Of a stretch of 64,000 nucleotides of DNA, positions 11,107-21,773 are shown piece by piece. The position numbers and the translations under genes are program-made. This stretch comes from Ceratopteris richardii (taxonomy: Eukaryota; Streptophyta; Polypodiopsida; Polypodiales; Pteridaceae). The notes beneath the pieces are model-generated. The model was not told the DNA's origin. It did no database searches and saw only the letters and a list, made by a program, of their open reading frames with translations. The first letter of the stretch is position 1. Each line of letters begins with the position of its first letter. The stretch is from NCBI GenBank assembly GCA_020310875.1, contig CM035407.1:71468540-71532539 (forward strand). The letters are read 5' to 3'.

Positions 11107-14100
11107 ATGGGTGATGGTTTCCCTTCCTTTATTGACAAATTGGATAGGAATAACTACCAGGCATGGTCATTAAGAATGAAGACTTATCTACAAGGGAGAA
11201 GCTTGTATGGATACATATCAGGAGATGAGGAGTTGCCCTCATTCAAAACCAGAGGCCTACCTACAAAGGATGAGCATGAGAGACTTAATCAATGGTGTGC
11301 TAAAGATGCTTTAGCAAGGTCATATCTTCTAAACTCTATCTCTGATTTCCTTCTACCTCATGTTAGGAACTGTAAGACTTCCCAAGAGACTTGGGAGACC
11401 TTGTCAACATACTTCTCATCAAGCACAAGGGCCAGAAAGAATCAGCTATGGATTGAGTTTACAACTCTTAGGAAACAATCAAAACAATGTGTTTCAGATT
11501 TTGTCACCAAAGTCAAAGATATAGCAGATCAACTTGCAAGTGTTGGAGAAGAGATTGAAGAAGAGCAAATTGTTAGACAAGTGATCAATGGACTCAAAGC
11601 AGATGACAAGTGGGAGAGCTTTACCACTGCAATGGACTTGTACATGGACATTCAAGCACCTGATCTAACAACTTTGATTGGACAACTCTTTACACATGAA
11701 GCCAAGATCACAAAGAGTGGAGAGCAATCAAAATGTAACAATCCCTCTGCCCTATATACAGATAAGAAGTCTAAAGATAAGGGTAAAAGCAAGAAGGTTG
11801 ATGATGAAGGATCCACCTCCCAAGCAAACTATGCAGGGAGAGGTAGATCATCTAGAGGTAGGGGCAGAGGAGGTAAGACAGGTAGGGGGAGACCCTATAA
11901 TCAATCTCCATGCAATATTTGTGGTTTGTCTAATCATACTACAGATGAATGCTACAAAAACTACAAGAACCAAAGAGGAAGAGGTCACCAAAGAGGAGGA
12001 TACTCCCAAGGCAGAGGCAGATTCAATCAATCTCAAGGCTACCATGGCTACAACAATAATTACAACAACAACTACAACAATAGCTACAATCACAATGGCA
12101 ATTATCAAGGAGGATACAGGAACAGAAAGGATTACAACAATTATGCAGAGGATCAAGATGATTCCTTGTTGATTATGAACATGACATCTAAATCAGGTAT
12201 CAATGATGATCATTTGTTCTATATTGATTCAGGTTGCTCTAACCATGTAGCTGGGAATGTTGCCTTACTCTCTGATTTGGAAGAACCTAAAGGCAAGCAC
12301 CAAGTACAGACAGGTGATGACACTAAACACTCAGTGGTTAAAGTAGGTAATGTCAAAACAAGTGATGGTAATCAGAATTTGCTAAGCAGAGTATTGTATG
12401 TCCCAACAATCACCAAGAATCTGATGAGTGTAGGTCAGATTGTTGAAAAAGGTCTACAGGTCAGGTTCACTCAACATGGTGCATATGTGGAAGATCCAAG
12501 ACATGGATTCAGAAGGATAGCCAAGGGAGAGAAGTCAGGTAGACTATTTACCTTTGAACTTGAGGATACTAAAAGTATTGCCTTGTACAACTATAGGGAC
12601 CAAACCCTATCAGAATTGGAGATGTGGCACAAGAGATTGGGTCACATTGGAGAGAGAACCATAAAGCAGATGAGCAGAGATCAATGTGTGCTTGGGATAC
12701 CTAATGTATCCAAGCAACACATGATATACAAGTGTGGGGCTTGTCAATTTGGTAAGTCACATAGGTTGCCATATACCAAGAAAGGATTTATGCATGAAGA
12801 TTACTTGGAATTGGTGCATACAGATGTGTGGGGACCAAGCAAGGAGCCATCCATATCTGGATCAAGGTACTATGTATCTTTTATAGATGATTATAGCAGA
12901 TGGACTGTCTTGTACTTCATGAAACATAAAGATGAAGTATTTAATTGCTTCAAAAGGTATCTTGCATTAGTAGAGAATCAAACAGGTAGACATTTAAAAA
13001 GATTAAGGTCTGATGGTGGTGGAGAATACTTCTCCAATGACTTTGAAGACTTCTTGCAGGAAAGAGGCATCAAGAGGGAGATTACCACAAGGTACTCACC
13101 TGAACAAAATGGGGTAGCTGAAAGAAGAAATAGACTCATTGTGGAGACAGCTAGGTCTATGCTTAATGAGAAGAAACTACCAAATTATCTTTGGGCAGAG
13201 AGTGTATCTACTGCCACATACTTGATCAACAGGTTGCCATCAAAGACACTTGATGGAATGACACCCTATGAGGCTTGGCATGGTAAGAGACCATCTCTGG
13301 ATCATTGCAAGATCTTTGGGTGTGTTGCATATGTGCATATTCCCTCACAGGTAAGGGGAAAGCTAGACCCTAAGGCTGAAAAGTGTATCTTTATTGGTTA
13401 TGATTTGAATCAGAAAGGATACAGGTTCTATAACCCCTCAAACAAAGGCTTCAAGGTAAGCAGAGATGTCATCTTTGATGAAAATGATTCATGGTATGAT
13501 AATGAGTGCAGGAAAGTGAGTTTACCTTATGATATGGAAGAGGACTTTCCAAAGCTTGTCAGGCAAGAACCAACTCAGAATGAAACAAGCTCAGATGATG
13601 AAGACACCATCAACATTGAAGAATTCAAAGCTTGGAAATCCAAAGGGAAGATGAAGATGAAGCAACTTGAAGACAATCCAGAATCCTCAACTCAAGCTAT
13701 GAGGAGATCTTCAAGGGAAAAGAAGAAACCTATTAGGTATGGATATGATACTTCACTTGTAACCAAGCACTCTGTATATCTTGCAAAGGATATCTTAAGT
13801 GAAGAACCAGGTACATTTGAGGAAGCTATTACTAAACCAGAATGGAAGGAAGCAATGGATGAAGAAATGGAGGCTCTCAAGGAGAGTGATACTTGGGACT
13901 TGGTACCCAAGAAGGACTCCATGAAGGTGATAGGATCCAGATGGATCTACAAACTCAAAAGGAACTCAGATGGTTCAATAAGCAGGTACAAAGCTAGGTT
14001 GGTGGCCAAGGGTTTTGCACAAACCCAAGGCATTGATTATGAGGAGACATTTTCTCCTGTGGCAAAGATGCCAACTATCAGAATTATGGTGAGTGTAGCT

Positions 14101-15336
14101 GCATCCAAGAATTGGAACATGTACCAATTGGATGTGAAGAATGCATTCTTGAATGGATGGATATCTGAAGAGGTCTACATGTCACAACCACCTGGCTATG
14201 AGGATCCCAATAAGGTAAATCATGTTTGCAAATTGAAGAAAGCTCTGTATGGATTGAAGCAGGCACCTAGAGCATGGAACTATAGGTTGACAACCTATCT
14301 CTTGGATCAAGGATTTGTGATGAGTAAAGCAGATACTTCATTGTTTATAAAGAAGAACAATTCAGAGGTAATATACTTGTGTGTCTATGTTGATGACATC
14401 ATTATTACAGGAAATGATGTTCAAGGAATTAGACACATCAAAGGTCAAATGATGAAGGAATTCAAGATCAATGATCTTGGATTATTGAAGTACTTCCTAG
14501 GGCTTGAATTGGTCTACACAAATTCAGGTATATTCATTACTCAGAAGAAGTACATTCAGGACATGGTCAAGAAGTTTAATTTGCAGGAAGCTAAAGTTTC
14601 AAACATTCCTATGGAGGTTAACCACAAACTCAGTGCACATGAAGGAGAAGAACTCAAGGATATTACAGGTTACCAAAGTTTGGTAGGTAGTCTCAATTAT
14701 GCTACCTTAACTAGGATTGATATCTCATATGGTGTTAGTGTACTTAGTCAATTTATGCATAAGCCAAGAGTACCACATTTGGAGGCAGCCAAGAAGATAG
14801 TAAAGTACCTAAAGGAAACACAAAATCATGGTTTGTATTATCCATATTCATCAGATATTGATATCAAGGTATACTCAGATGCAGATTGGGCAGGTTGCAA
14901 GGATGACAGGAGGAGTACATCTGGTTACATATGCTTTGCAGGTGATAAACCAATTTCTTGGTCATCCAAGAAACAACCTACAGTAGCTCTATCATCTACT
15001 GAGGCAGAGTACAGAGGGCTAGCCAATGCCACTCAAGAATCAATATGGTTAAAGTTACTCTATTCAGAATTGGGCCTATACACAAGGCCACCTATCATAT
15101 TTGGTGATAACACAAGTTCACTACATTTAGCTGCTAATCCTGTGTATCATGCTAGGACAAAACACATAGAGGTTCATTACCACTATGTGAGGGAGAAACT
15201 ACTTAGCAAAGAAATCCAATTGTCATATGTATCCACTAATATTCAATGTGCAGATTTGCTTACAAAAGCCTTGGATGGGAGCAAGCTATGCAGGTTTAAA
15301 TTCATGATTGGATTGCAGGATATTATTGAAGACTAA
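11107..15336 (+). CDS. Copia-B gag-pol polyprotein, intact
   Basis: A 1409-residue open frame starts at the ATG giving MGDGFPSFIDKL, which begins copia gag just behind the primer site; the frame also runs upstream into the LTR. UBN2-type gag occupies about residues 1-230, followed by a Gly/Arg-rich tract and the zinc knuckle CNICGLSNHTTDEC (269-282). Asn/Tyr-rich repeats precede the protease motif IDSGCSNHV (D at 374). GAG-pre-integrase (WHKRLGHIGER) leads to the integrase with D at 573 in VHTDVWGPSK and E in EQNGVAERRN. RT starts at RWIYKLKR and has YVDD at 1094-1097. RNase H has SDADWAGCKDDRRSTSGY (about 1257) and STEAEYRG. All catalytic residues I looked for are present and there is no internal stop. 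It should supply every protein needed for a copia cycle and could mobilise relatives. Confidence 0.96.
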   Translation: MGDGFPSFIDKLDRNNYQAWSLRMKTYLQGRSLYGYISGDEELPSFKTRGLPTKDEHERLNQWCAKDALARSYLLNSISDFLLPHVRNCKTSQETWETLSTYFSSSTRARKNQLWIEFTTLRKQSKQCVSDFVTKVKDIADQLASVGEEIEEEQIVRQVINGLKADDKWESFTTAMDLYMDIQAPDLTTLIGQLFTHEAKITKSGEQSKCNNPSALYTDKKSKDKGKSKKVDDEGSTSQANYAGRGRSSRGRGRGGKTGRGRPYNQSPCNICGLSNHTTDECYKNYKNQRGRGHQRGGYSQGRGRFNQSQGYHGYNNNYNNNYNNSYNHNGNYQGGYRNRKDYNNYAEDQDDSLLIMNMTSKSGINDDHLFYIDSGCSNHVAGNVALLSDLEEPKGKHQVQTGDDTKHSVVKVGNVKTSDGNQNLLSRVLYVPTITKNLMSVGQIVEKGLQVRFTQHGAYVEDPRHGFRRIAKGEKSGRLFTFELEDTKSIALYNYRDQTLSELEMWHKRLGHIGERTIKQMSRDQCVLGIPNVSKQHMIYKCGACQFGKSHRLPYTKKGFMHEDYLELVHTDVWGPSKEPSISGSRYYVSFIDDYSRWTVLYFMKHKDEVFNCFKRYLALVENQTGRHLKRLRSDGGGEYFSNDFEDFLQERGIKREITTRYSPEQNGVAERRNRLIVETARSMLNEKKLPNYLWAESVSTATYLINRLPSKTLDGMTPYEAWHGKRPSLDHCKIFGCVAYVHIPSQVRGKLDPKAEKCIFIGYDLNQKGYRFYNPSNKGFKVSRDVIFDENDSWYDNECRKVSLPYDMEEDFPKLVRQEPTQNETSSDDEDTINIEEFKAWKSKGKMKMKQLEDNPESSTQAMRRSSREKKKPIRYGYDTSLVTKHSVYLAKDILSEEPGTFEEAITKPEWKEAMDEEMEALKESDTWDLVPKKDSMKVIGSRWIYKLKRNSDGSISRYKARLVAKGFAQTQGIDYEETFSPVAKMPTIRIMVSVAASKNWNMYQLDVKNAFLNGWISEEVYMSQPPGYEDPNKVNHVCKLKKALYGLKQAPRAWNYRLTTYLLDQGFVMSKADTSLFIKKNNSEVIYLCVYVDDIIITGNDVQGIRHIKGQMMKEFKINDLGLLKYFLGLELVYTNSGIFITQKKYIQDMVKKFNLQEAKVSNIPMEVNHKLSAHEGEELKDITGYQSLVGSLNYATLTRIDISYGVSVLSQFMHKPRVPHLEAAKKIVKYLKETQNHGLYYPYSSDIDIKVYSDADWAGCKDDRRSTSGYICFAGDKPISWSSKKQPTVALSSTEAEYRGLANATQESIWLKLLYSELGLYTRPPIIFGDNTSSLHLAANPVYHARTKHIEVHYHYVREKLLSKEIQLSYVSTNIQCADLLTKALDGSKLCRFKFMIGLQDIIED

Positions 15337-15363
15337 AGATGAAGACTCAAGCAAGTGTTTGGC

Positions 15364-15375
15364 TTGAGGGGGAGC
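15364..15375 (+). other. Polypurine tract of Copia-B
   Basis: TTGAGGGGGAGC directly abuts the 3' LTR. This is the position and composition expected for the plus-strand DNA primer. It lies 27 bp after the pol stop. Confidence 0.9.
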
Positions 15376-16499
15376 TGTTGGTGCAAGCAAGCCTTAACAC
15401 TTGGCATTGTTGTGTGCCTTTGAAGACCCAACATGAAGCTTGGACTATTGAATCCTTGGAAAGCATAAAAGATTGAACCCCTGGATGATACATGCACAAG
15501 AGTCAATAATCATGTGAACCTAGTCTTATTGATTCTTACTTTTATCTCATGTAAAAGTCCATGTGACTTTATCAATAATGTAATCATACCTACTAGACTA
15601 GAGTCGTGGAAAAATTAGGTGATCTAGTTGAGGGAATATCTCCCTAAGTCTAGTGGAGAGAATCAAGGGAGCTTTAATTTGAATTCAAATTCAAATTCAT
15701 TCAAAAACTCCTATAAAAATCAATGTAAAAGTCGCGGGGTTAGCTACACTCTTCCCGAGGCTAATCCAAGCATATTTGTGAGAGTGTGAGAGCTACTACC
15801 TAGCCTACACCTCTGAGTACCATTGGGCATCATTCTACATGCCAATGGGAATGTACATTTGATAGTATCAATATATATACTCATAGTTTTTACTCTGTGT
15901 TTTCTCTGAGTGACTACCTCCAAGTCTGTCAACTTCAACAGAGCATATCTCAAGATCTACTGAACCAAATTTGATGATCAAGGGCTCATTGGAACCAGCT
16001 CAAAGCATTCTACAACACTACAAAGTTTCAAGTCAATCTATTCAGCCAATTGGGAGAAATCGCTGTCGAAGTGATCACTGGTATATTTCTGTGTGATTCC
16101 TAAAAAGTCGGGGGTGTCCCTGATTTTGCTAAACATCATCCTCAGTATATAGTTTATCATTTGGAGTGATTTAACTTGCTAATGGTAGTTTGTTAAGTTA
16201 ATTTAATACTCCCAGAAGGAATTAGACCAATTGTAAGTGTGCTGGACACACTGAGCTTAGGACTGAGCAGGTGTCATTACAGGAATAGCAAGTTTTTTGG
16301 ACTTATGAAGGTTCAAACTTATCTGTTTTGATTTGATCATTTCTCAATCACTTTGTAAAGCACATATATAGTTTCTTGGTGTCATTTGGAAGCTCAAGGA
16401 GTCTCCTAACCATATCTAGAGAAAAGAAAGGGCAGGTGTGAAGCAGGTCTAGCAGCACCACCTTGATCTTCTGATTGTACCCAGCCATCACATCCAACA
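15376..16499 (+). repeat. 3' LTR of Copia-B
   Basis: Same length as the 5' copy, with one base difference noticed. It is followed directly by the target duplication AGGAA. Confidence 0.97.
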
Positions 16500-17225
16500 A
16501 GGAAGACGACAATCTATCGATTCATAGTGTAGGTTCGAGTAGCCAAACATGGATGAAGAGAGATACTCATCTATGGATGTGCCAAGCAGCTAAAAGGGAA
16601 AAAGAAAGGAGGCAAGGATGGCAGATAAGACAAAGAGTATCTAGACCTCTCTAGAAGATCCTGCTTACATGCCTCAAATATTTTTAGATGAGGAATTCAA
16701 ACCCCATGGTTGGATGGAGATTTTAGCCACTCTTGACGTATGCGTAAATGAAGAAGTAATAACTATGAATGAATGCATCGATGAGGAAGGATATGAGGTA
16801 AGCTTATACATGGTCGTCCTCCAAGAAGTAGATGGAGGAGAGGTAATTGAAAAATAATGGAAGGAAGATTATGAGAGCATAGAAATGGAACTGGAACCTA
16901 TTAAGGAAGAAAATGAGAATCAAGGAGTAAGCATCGTGACTAATGAGTCAAATCAAGGAATAACACAAAGAGAAGAAAATGAACCAGATAGGCAAAATGA
17001 AAAAGACAAAAACATACCTCAAGACTAGTTCGAGGTACCTGAGCACTTCAAGAAATATGAGGTAGAGGAGAGGAAGATTGCTATTCAAATGCCAAAATGG
17101 GAAGCGCGAGTAGGGATAGCATACGACAATAAAGAGAATACCAAGAAGATAGTAGTACCTATGGAGGAAGGAGAAGGGAGATGCACTTTTATAGGACAAG
17201 ATGTCTCGCTTGAGGAAGAACAAGA
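16500..17225 (+). pseudogene. Gypsy-1 protease-RT spacer (right of Copia-B)
   Basis: The frame resumes after Copia-B with DVCVNEEV and PHGWMEILATLD, matching the Gypsy-3 spacer at 35760-35890 (PHGWPEILATMDIVVNEE). It is acidic and rich in Glu, Asn and Lys, with several stops. It joins protease 1 to RT and has no known catalytic motif. Confidence 0.75.
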
Positions 17226-18640
17226 GTGCTCATAAGAGAATATAGAGATGTCTTTGCATGGGCACATAAGGATTTAAAAGGTGTAGATCCTTCTATTTGC
17301 ACCCATAGAATCCCTATGACATCAGAAGCCAAGCCCTCCAAACAAAGATCATACACTTATAATGATGTTTATTCGGCAAAGATTAAGGAAGAGATAGATA
17401 AATTGTTGGATGCGGGCTTCATTTATGAAATTGAACATACTGAATGGGTATCACCAATGGTGGTAGTGCCTAAGAAGAATGTCAAGTTTAGGGTATGCAT
17501 TAATCTTAAAAAGGTAAACGCCGCCACCATATGCGATAGTTACCCATTACCTATCACAGATCATTTGTTGGAAAGGGAAGTCTATAGCTTCCTTGATGGC
17601 TTCTCAAGATATAATCAGGTAGCCATTGCTCTTGAAGACCAACATAAGAGAGACTTTGCAACTGAATGGAGAGTCTATGCATTTAGGGTTATGCCTTTTG
17701 GTGTAACTAATGCCCCAGTTACTTTCCAAAGATCGATGTGCCATGTATTCAAGGAATTCTTGAGAAAACATATGGAGGTATACGTGGACACTTTATGTAC
17801 ATACTCAGCTATACGATTAGAACATATTCGAGAACTAAGAAAAATATTTGCCAAATGTCGTCAGTATAGAGTATGACTTAATCTGAAAAAATGTGTCTTC
17901 ATGGTTCGACAGGGGAAGATATTAGGACACATTGTCTCTAAGAATGGAACTAATGAAGACAAAATCAAAGTGATTCTGGATTTGCCAAGACCAAAGACCG
18001 CTAAGGAAGTGCAAGCATTTATGGGACATTCTGGATACTATCGTAGATTCATTCACATGTATGCCAAAATTGTGAGGCCTCTTTATGGATTACTGACTCA
18101 GTTTACATGGACGAAAAAATGTGAAAAGGCTTTCAAGGAATTGAAGAGTCGCTTGAGTTCACCACCAATTCTGAGAGTACCCGATTGGAATAGGCCATTT
18201 CATATTCATGTAGATGCCTTCAAGTTTGCCATTGGTTGCCTCTTAGCACAACCAACAGATACAGGAAAACTAGACCATCCTATAGCCTATGCTAGCAGAC
18301 AATTAAACCAAGCCGAGCATCATTATACCAATACAGAACGAGAAGGCTTAGGAATGGTATATGCCATAAAGAAATTTAGACACTACTTGTTGGCAAACAA
18401 ATTCAAATTCTTCATTTATCATCAAGCCCTACTATACCTAGTCAATAAACCTTGCAATTCCAGACGACTAGTTCGATGGTTTCTATTGTTAATGGAATTT
18501 GATTTTGAAGTAGTAGTCAAGAAAGGGAATATGCACATCCATGCAGATCACCTATCGAGAATGACACATGGAGAACCTCCCAACGGAGTGCTAGATGATC
18601 TACTGGATACTTATCTTTTCAACCTAGAAGTATGTCCACA
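17226..18640 (+). pseudogene. Gypsy-1 reverse transcriptase and RNase H
   Basis: RT motifs appear in order: EYRDVFAWAHKDLKGV, HTEWVSPMVVVPKKN, FLDGFSRYNQVAIA and MPFGVTNAPVTFQRSM. The catalytic box reads YVDTL near 17780 instead of YVDDL, so one metal-binding Asp is lost. A stop follows QYRV at 17876 and the frame continues in the next piece with GKILGHIVSKNG, then MGHSGYYRRFIHMYAK. RNase H follows with HIHVDAFKFAIGCLLAQP and TEREGLGMVYAIKKFRHYL. The expected Asp in the FFTDHQ box is Tyr (FFIYHQ). The role was copying element RNA to DNA; this copy is catalytically dead. Confidence 0.92.
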
Positions 18641-20131
18641 AGGGGTGGAAAAATTGATTCCCATACTCAGGCATGGACCTCAACATCGCATCAATTTAAA
18701 CAACAGCCAAGAGCTATGGAAGACTAAAAATCTCCACATCCTAGCTGGAAGCCTATACCACCAAGAACCAAGTGGACTACTTATGAGATGTTTGGAAGAA
18801 GAGGAGCAAGAGATGTGGCTTCAAAGAGCACAAGTGAATCAATGGAAAACTCATCAAAGTGTGAATGGAACCTGGCAAGCACTTACAAGATTAAGCATAT
18901 ATTGGCCAACCATGCAGAGGGATGCACATAATTACGTATCTGCTTGCCCCACTTTTCAAGAGAAAACGCCTGAAGAGAACTCCACTCTATGTTACTCTAC
19001 AGTAGCAGCGAGGTGGAGTATGCCTCTGGTAAAATTCTTGAAAATGCAGGAGTACCTAGAAGGAGCTAATTGGCAAGAAAACGTGCCAAGGAGCAAAGCA
19101 AAGATTATGTACTCATAGGCAAACAACTTTTCAAAAGAGGAAGGGACAATCACTTAAGAATGTGCATTATCAAAAGAGATGAAATGCCATTAAGACCTAT
19201 GATAAGTGCCAGAGCATTTACCAAATGGGGGATAGATTTCGTAGGACCTATTAGCCCACCAGCGAAAGGCTCTCATGCCGAGTACATAATTGTAGCAACG
19301 AACTACTTGACCAAATGGGTAGAAGCCAAGGCAACTAAGAAGAACGATGCAAGGACCACAGCTAAGTTTCTCTTTGAGAACATATTAACTAGATTTGGGT
19401 TGCCAATAGAAATCATAAGTGATAGAGGCACACATTTCCTCAATGAAGTGATAGAGACCTTAATGAATGAATTCTTAGTGATTCACAAGAAATTTGCTCC
19501 CTACCACCTGCAAGCCAATGGACAAGCTGAAAGTTCAAACAAGATCTTGTGTACAGTTGTCACAAAGATTGTTAACAATGGAAGATCCGATTGGGACAAG
19601 CAGTTACATCACGCTTTATGGGCATTCCGAGTAGCATACAAAACAGCCATAGGAACTACTCCGTTTAACCTAGTGTACGGCAAGAATGCTATCTTACCAA
19701 TTGATTTCCTAGCGCCTACTCTTAGAGTAGCCTCGAACTACGAATGGACCGGGCATGAGTTATCTAATCAATTGGACCAAATCAAGAAGCTACATGAAAC
19801 TAAGTTACAAGTAGTGGCAGACATTTATGCTGCAAAAAGGCGACAAAAGGCATACTTCGATGCTTATATTAAGGATAAAAATTTGAAAGAAGGAGATTTA
19901 GTCCTCGTATATACTTTAAAGAAACATGCAAAGAAGCTGCAGAAAAGAGGATATGGACCCTTGGTGATCAATTGCATATCAACTAGTGGAGCCATCAATT
20001 TAGCAACCCTAGATGGAGAAATACTACCTAATTATATAAGTGGTTGTCGAGTGAAGAAGTATTTAGAGCCATTAACAGAAGAGATGTTGTTAAGACTTCT
20101 AGCAGCAAGAAATAGAAGAGAAGAAGAATAG
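18641..20131 (+). pseudogene. Gypsy-1 integrase with C-terminal tail
   Basis: A damaged zinc-binding N-terminal region (about 18790-18960, ending IYWPTMQRDAHNYVSACPTF) is followed after a frameshift by the core. Core motifs are WGIDFVGPI, SDRGTHFLN and QANGQAESSNKI, which hold the DDE residues. Then come the usual C-terminal blocks LWAFRVAYKTAIGTTPF and LVYGKNAILP. The tail ends KKYLEPLTEEMLLRLLAA. That same tail opens the Gypsy-2 protease-2 frame on the other strand, so integrase and protease 2 were probably one polyprotein. Confidence 0.9.
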
Positions 20132-20640
20132 AAAATACACGAGGAGGCACGACAGGAGGCCCTAGAATGAATAAGGAAACGGAAGGAATGGATGAGAGAG
20201 AGGGATGAAAGATATCGGCTAGGAGAGGAGCCCATCCCAATGGCTAATTTTAGAGCCTCAGAAAACCTAGGACATCAAGTGAGGCAACCCTATTTGAAGT
20301 TAGGAGTGGGAACAGAGGAATACCACTTGGTGGATACTCTCATTGACACAGGAGCAGCTGTCAGCTGCATCAGATCCTCTTTGACTCATCAGCTCAAAGC
20401 ACAATTACATCCAACCAAAGCACATCTAATTGGAATAGGAGGAAAGGCTACAAAATGCATAGGCGAGATTACTTTATCATTGCACCCAGGAAATAACACA
20501 ATGCAACAAAAACTATTAGTATGCCATGATCAAGATTTATTAGAAGAGCTTGTGTTAGGCTAGGATTGGATATATGATTATGAGGTAAATATTCAATTAA
20601 CCCTGGGCTACATATCAGCCAAGATAGAACATGGCGAAGT
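20132..20640 (+). pseudogene. Gypsy-1 protease 2: second retroviral-type aspartic protease downstream of integrase
   Basis: After an Arg/Glu-rich helix the frame reads VDTLIDTGAAVSCIRSSL (catalytic Asp at 20345-20347). It then has a flap-like LIGIGGKATKCIGEI and, after LLVCHDQD, ends LVLG. A stop then interrupts before DWIYDYEVN, which continues the same domain as in Gypsy-2. The order hydrophobic-D-T-G-A, GIGG flap, LVLG-DW is that of retropepsin-like domains. Unlike protease 1, the active-site triad is canonical. It is distinct from protease 1, which lies 5' of RT in the same element. Function as a second processing enzyme, or as a captured host protease, is inference. Confidence 0.8.
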
Positions 20641-21400
20641 ATTCAGTCTGTTAGAAGAACGACTTGTCAAAGCCACGTGTCTAGCCCTGAGAGATCAATT
20701 ACTCATGCATGACAATGCTTGTACATCTACCTCTACTATGGAACCCCTACCTCCTAGCATTTCATGTGAGTTTACACCGATTTTTAATCTTACATACCCT
20801 CATCATCCATTGGACCCCTCTACTAACATCGTTTCCATGGAGAGCCCTAGTGAGGAATTGAGCACAAGAGTGACTAGTCAGGATAGTCATCCCAAACCTT
20901 CCCGCATTAGAATATATCCAATTCAAGGCACCAGACAGGCATGGATTCGGAAGGATCAAGTAGCAGCATATCACCAAAAACAAAGCCATCACCTACAAGG
21001 GAACCAACAATAGGCCAAGATTTCAAGACAAGCTGGATCCCGAGGTTTACAGAAGATTGTCCAATTATGGATCCCAAAGAAGCTGATTGCTGCTCAACCC
21101 TTTAGAACACAAATATGGATTTCCAAATCACCTGTGCCAATGAAGAAAACTAAACTTAAAACACCAGTATGAAAGAAGGATCCATCCAAAATAGGGTCAA
21201 AGGAGCAAGAAAGATGCGATGACTCGAAATTGCAGAAATAGAAGTACTCAATGGAAGCAACTCCAAGATATGAATGGCTAGCAAAGAAGAATCACAAAAT
21301 GACTGCCACACATAGCACAACAAAAGACAAGGATGTAGTCAAGGATAACAAAACAAAGTTGAGTTGGATACCCAAATCGTGATCGTCATTGACAAACCTG
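20641..21400 (+). pseudogene. Gypsy-1 linker with repeated W-[IV]-x-K motifs
   Basis: A degenerate frame carries AWIRKDQ, LWIPKKL, IWISKSP, YEWLAKKNH and LSWIPKS spaced by roughly 20-60 residues. The Gypsy-2 linker has the same series, so the repeat is conserved between copies. No fold is recognised. From about 21401 to 21773 there is A/T-rich sequence including an A-run, with no coding signal; it separates this frame from the extra ORF. Confidence 0.6.
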
Positions 21401-21773
21401 CCAACAACTTCTTCTTGCACACATCTTGAGTTCCATACACCTCGAACGTGCATAATAGGGCCACATTATGAGGCCATGCATTTGGCACATAAGTCTTCCT
21501 CTATTTATTAGTGATGCACATTTCCCTCCGAGGGAATAGGAAAGAACTTGTACAATAACCTTGGGGAAGTAATTAAGCTTCGGTTACTCACTAACGTTTT
21601 TGTTTTCTTTCAAAAAAAATAATAAGAAAAAATATAAAAAAATCCTAGGTACTACCTTTCTCACACCCATGGGGAAAGGACAATACAAGTCGCTCGGAGA
21701 ACTATTCGATTCATGGAGATTAATTGGAAATAAGTCATGCAACCACTTTTACACTGATTTTGGTGTACTTTAA

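Larger units (their letters stand above)
9957..16499 (+). mobile_element. Copia-B: full-length Ty1/copia element nested in Gypsy-1
   Basis: Both LTRs are 1124 bp and start TGTTGGTGCAAGC and end CATCCAACA. A 5-bp target duplication AGGAA flanks the element at 9952-9956 and 16500-16504. Primer site, polypurine tract and a single uninterrupted polyprotein frame are present. I noticed only one base difference between the LTRs (C at about 10789, T at about 16208), so the insertion is recent. It sits in the protease-RT spacer of Gypsy-1. Confidence 0.97.

Noticed and set aside
11848-12156. 102-residue antisense hydrophobic frame
   Set aside because: It is a shadow of the Asn/Tyr-rich gag segment of Copia-B on the + strand.
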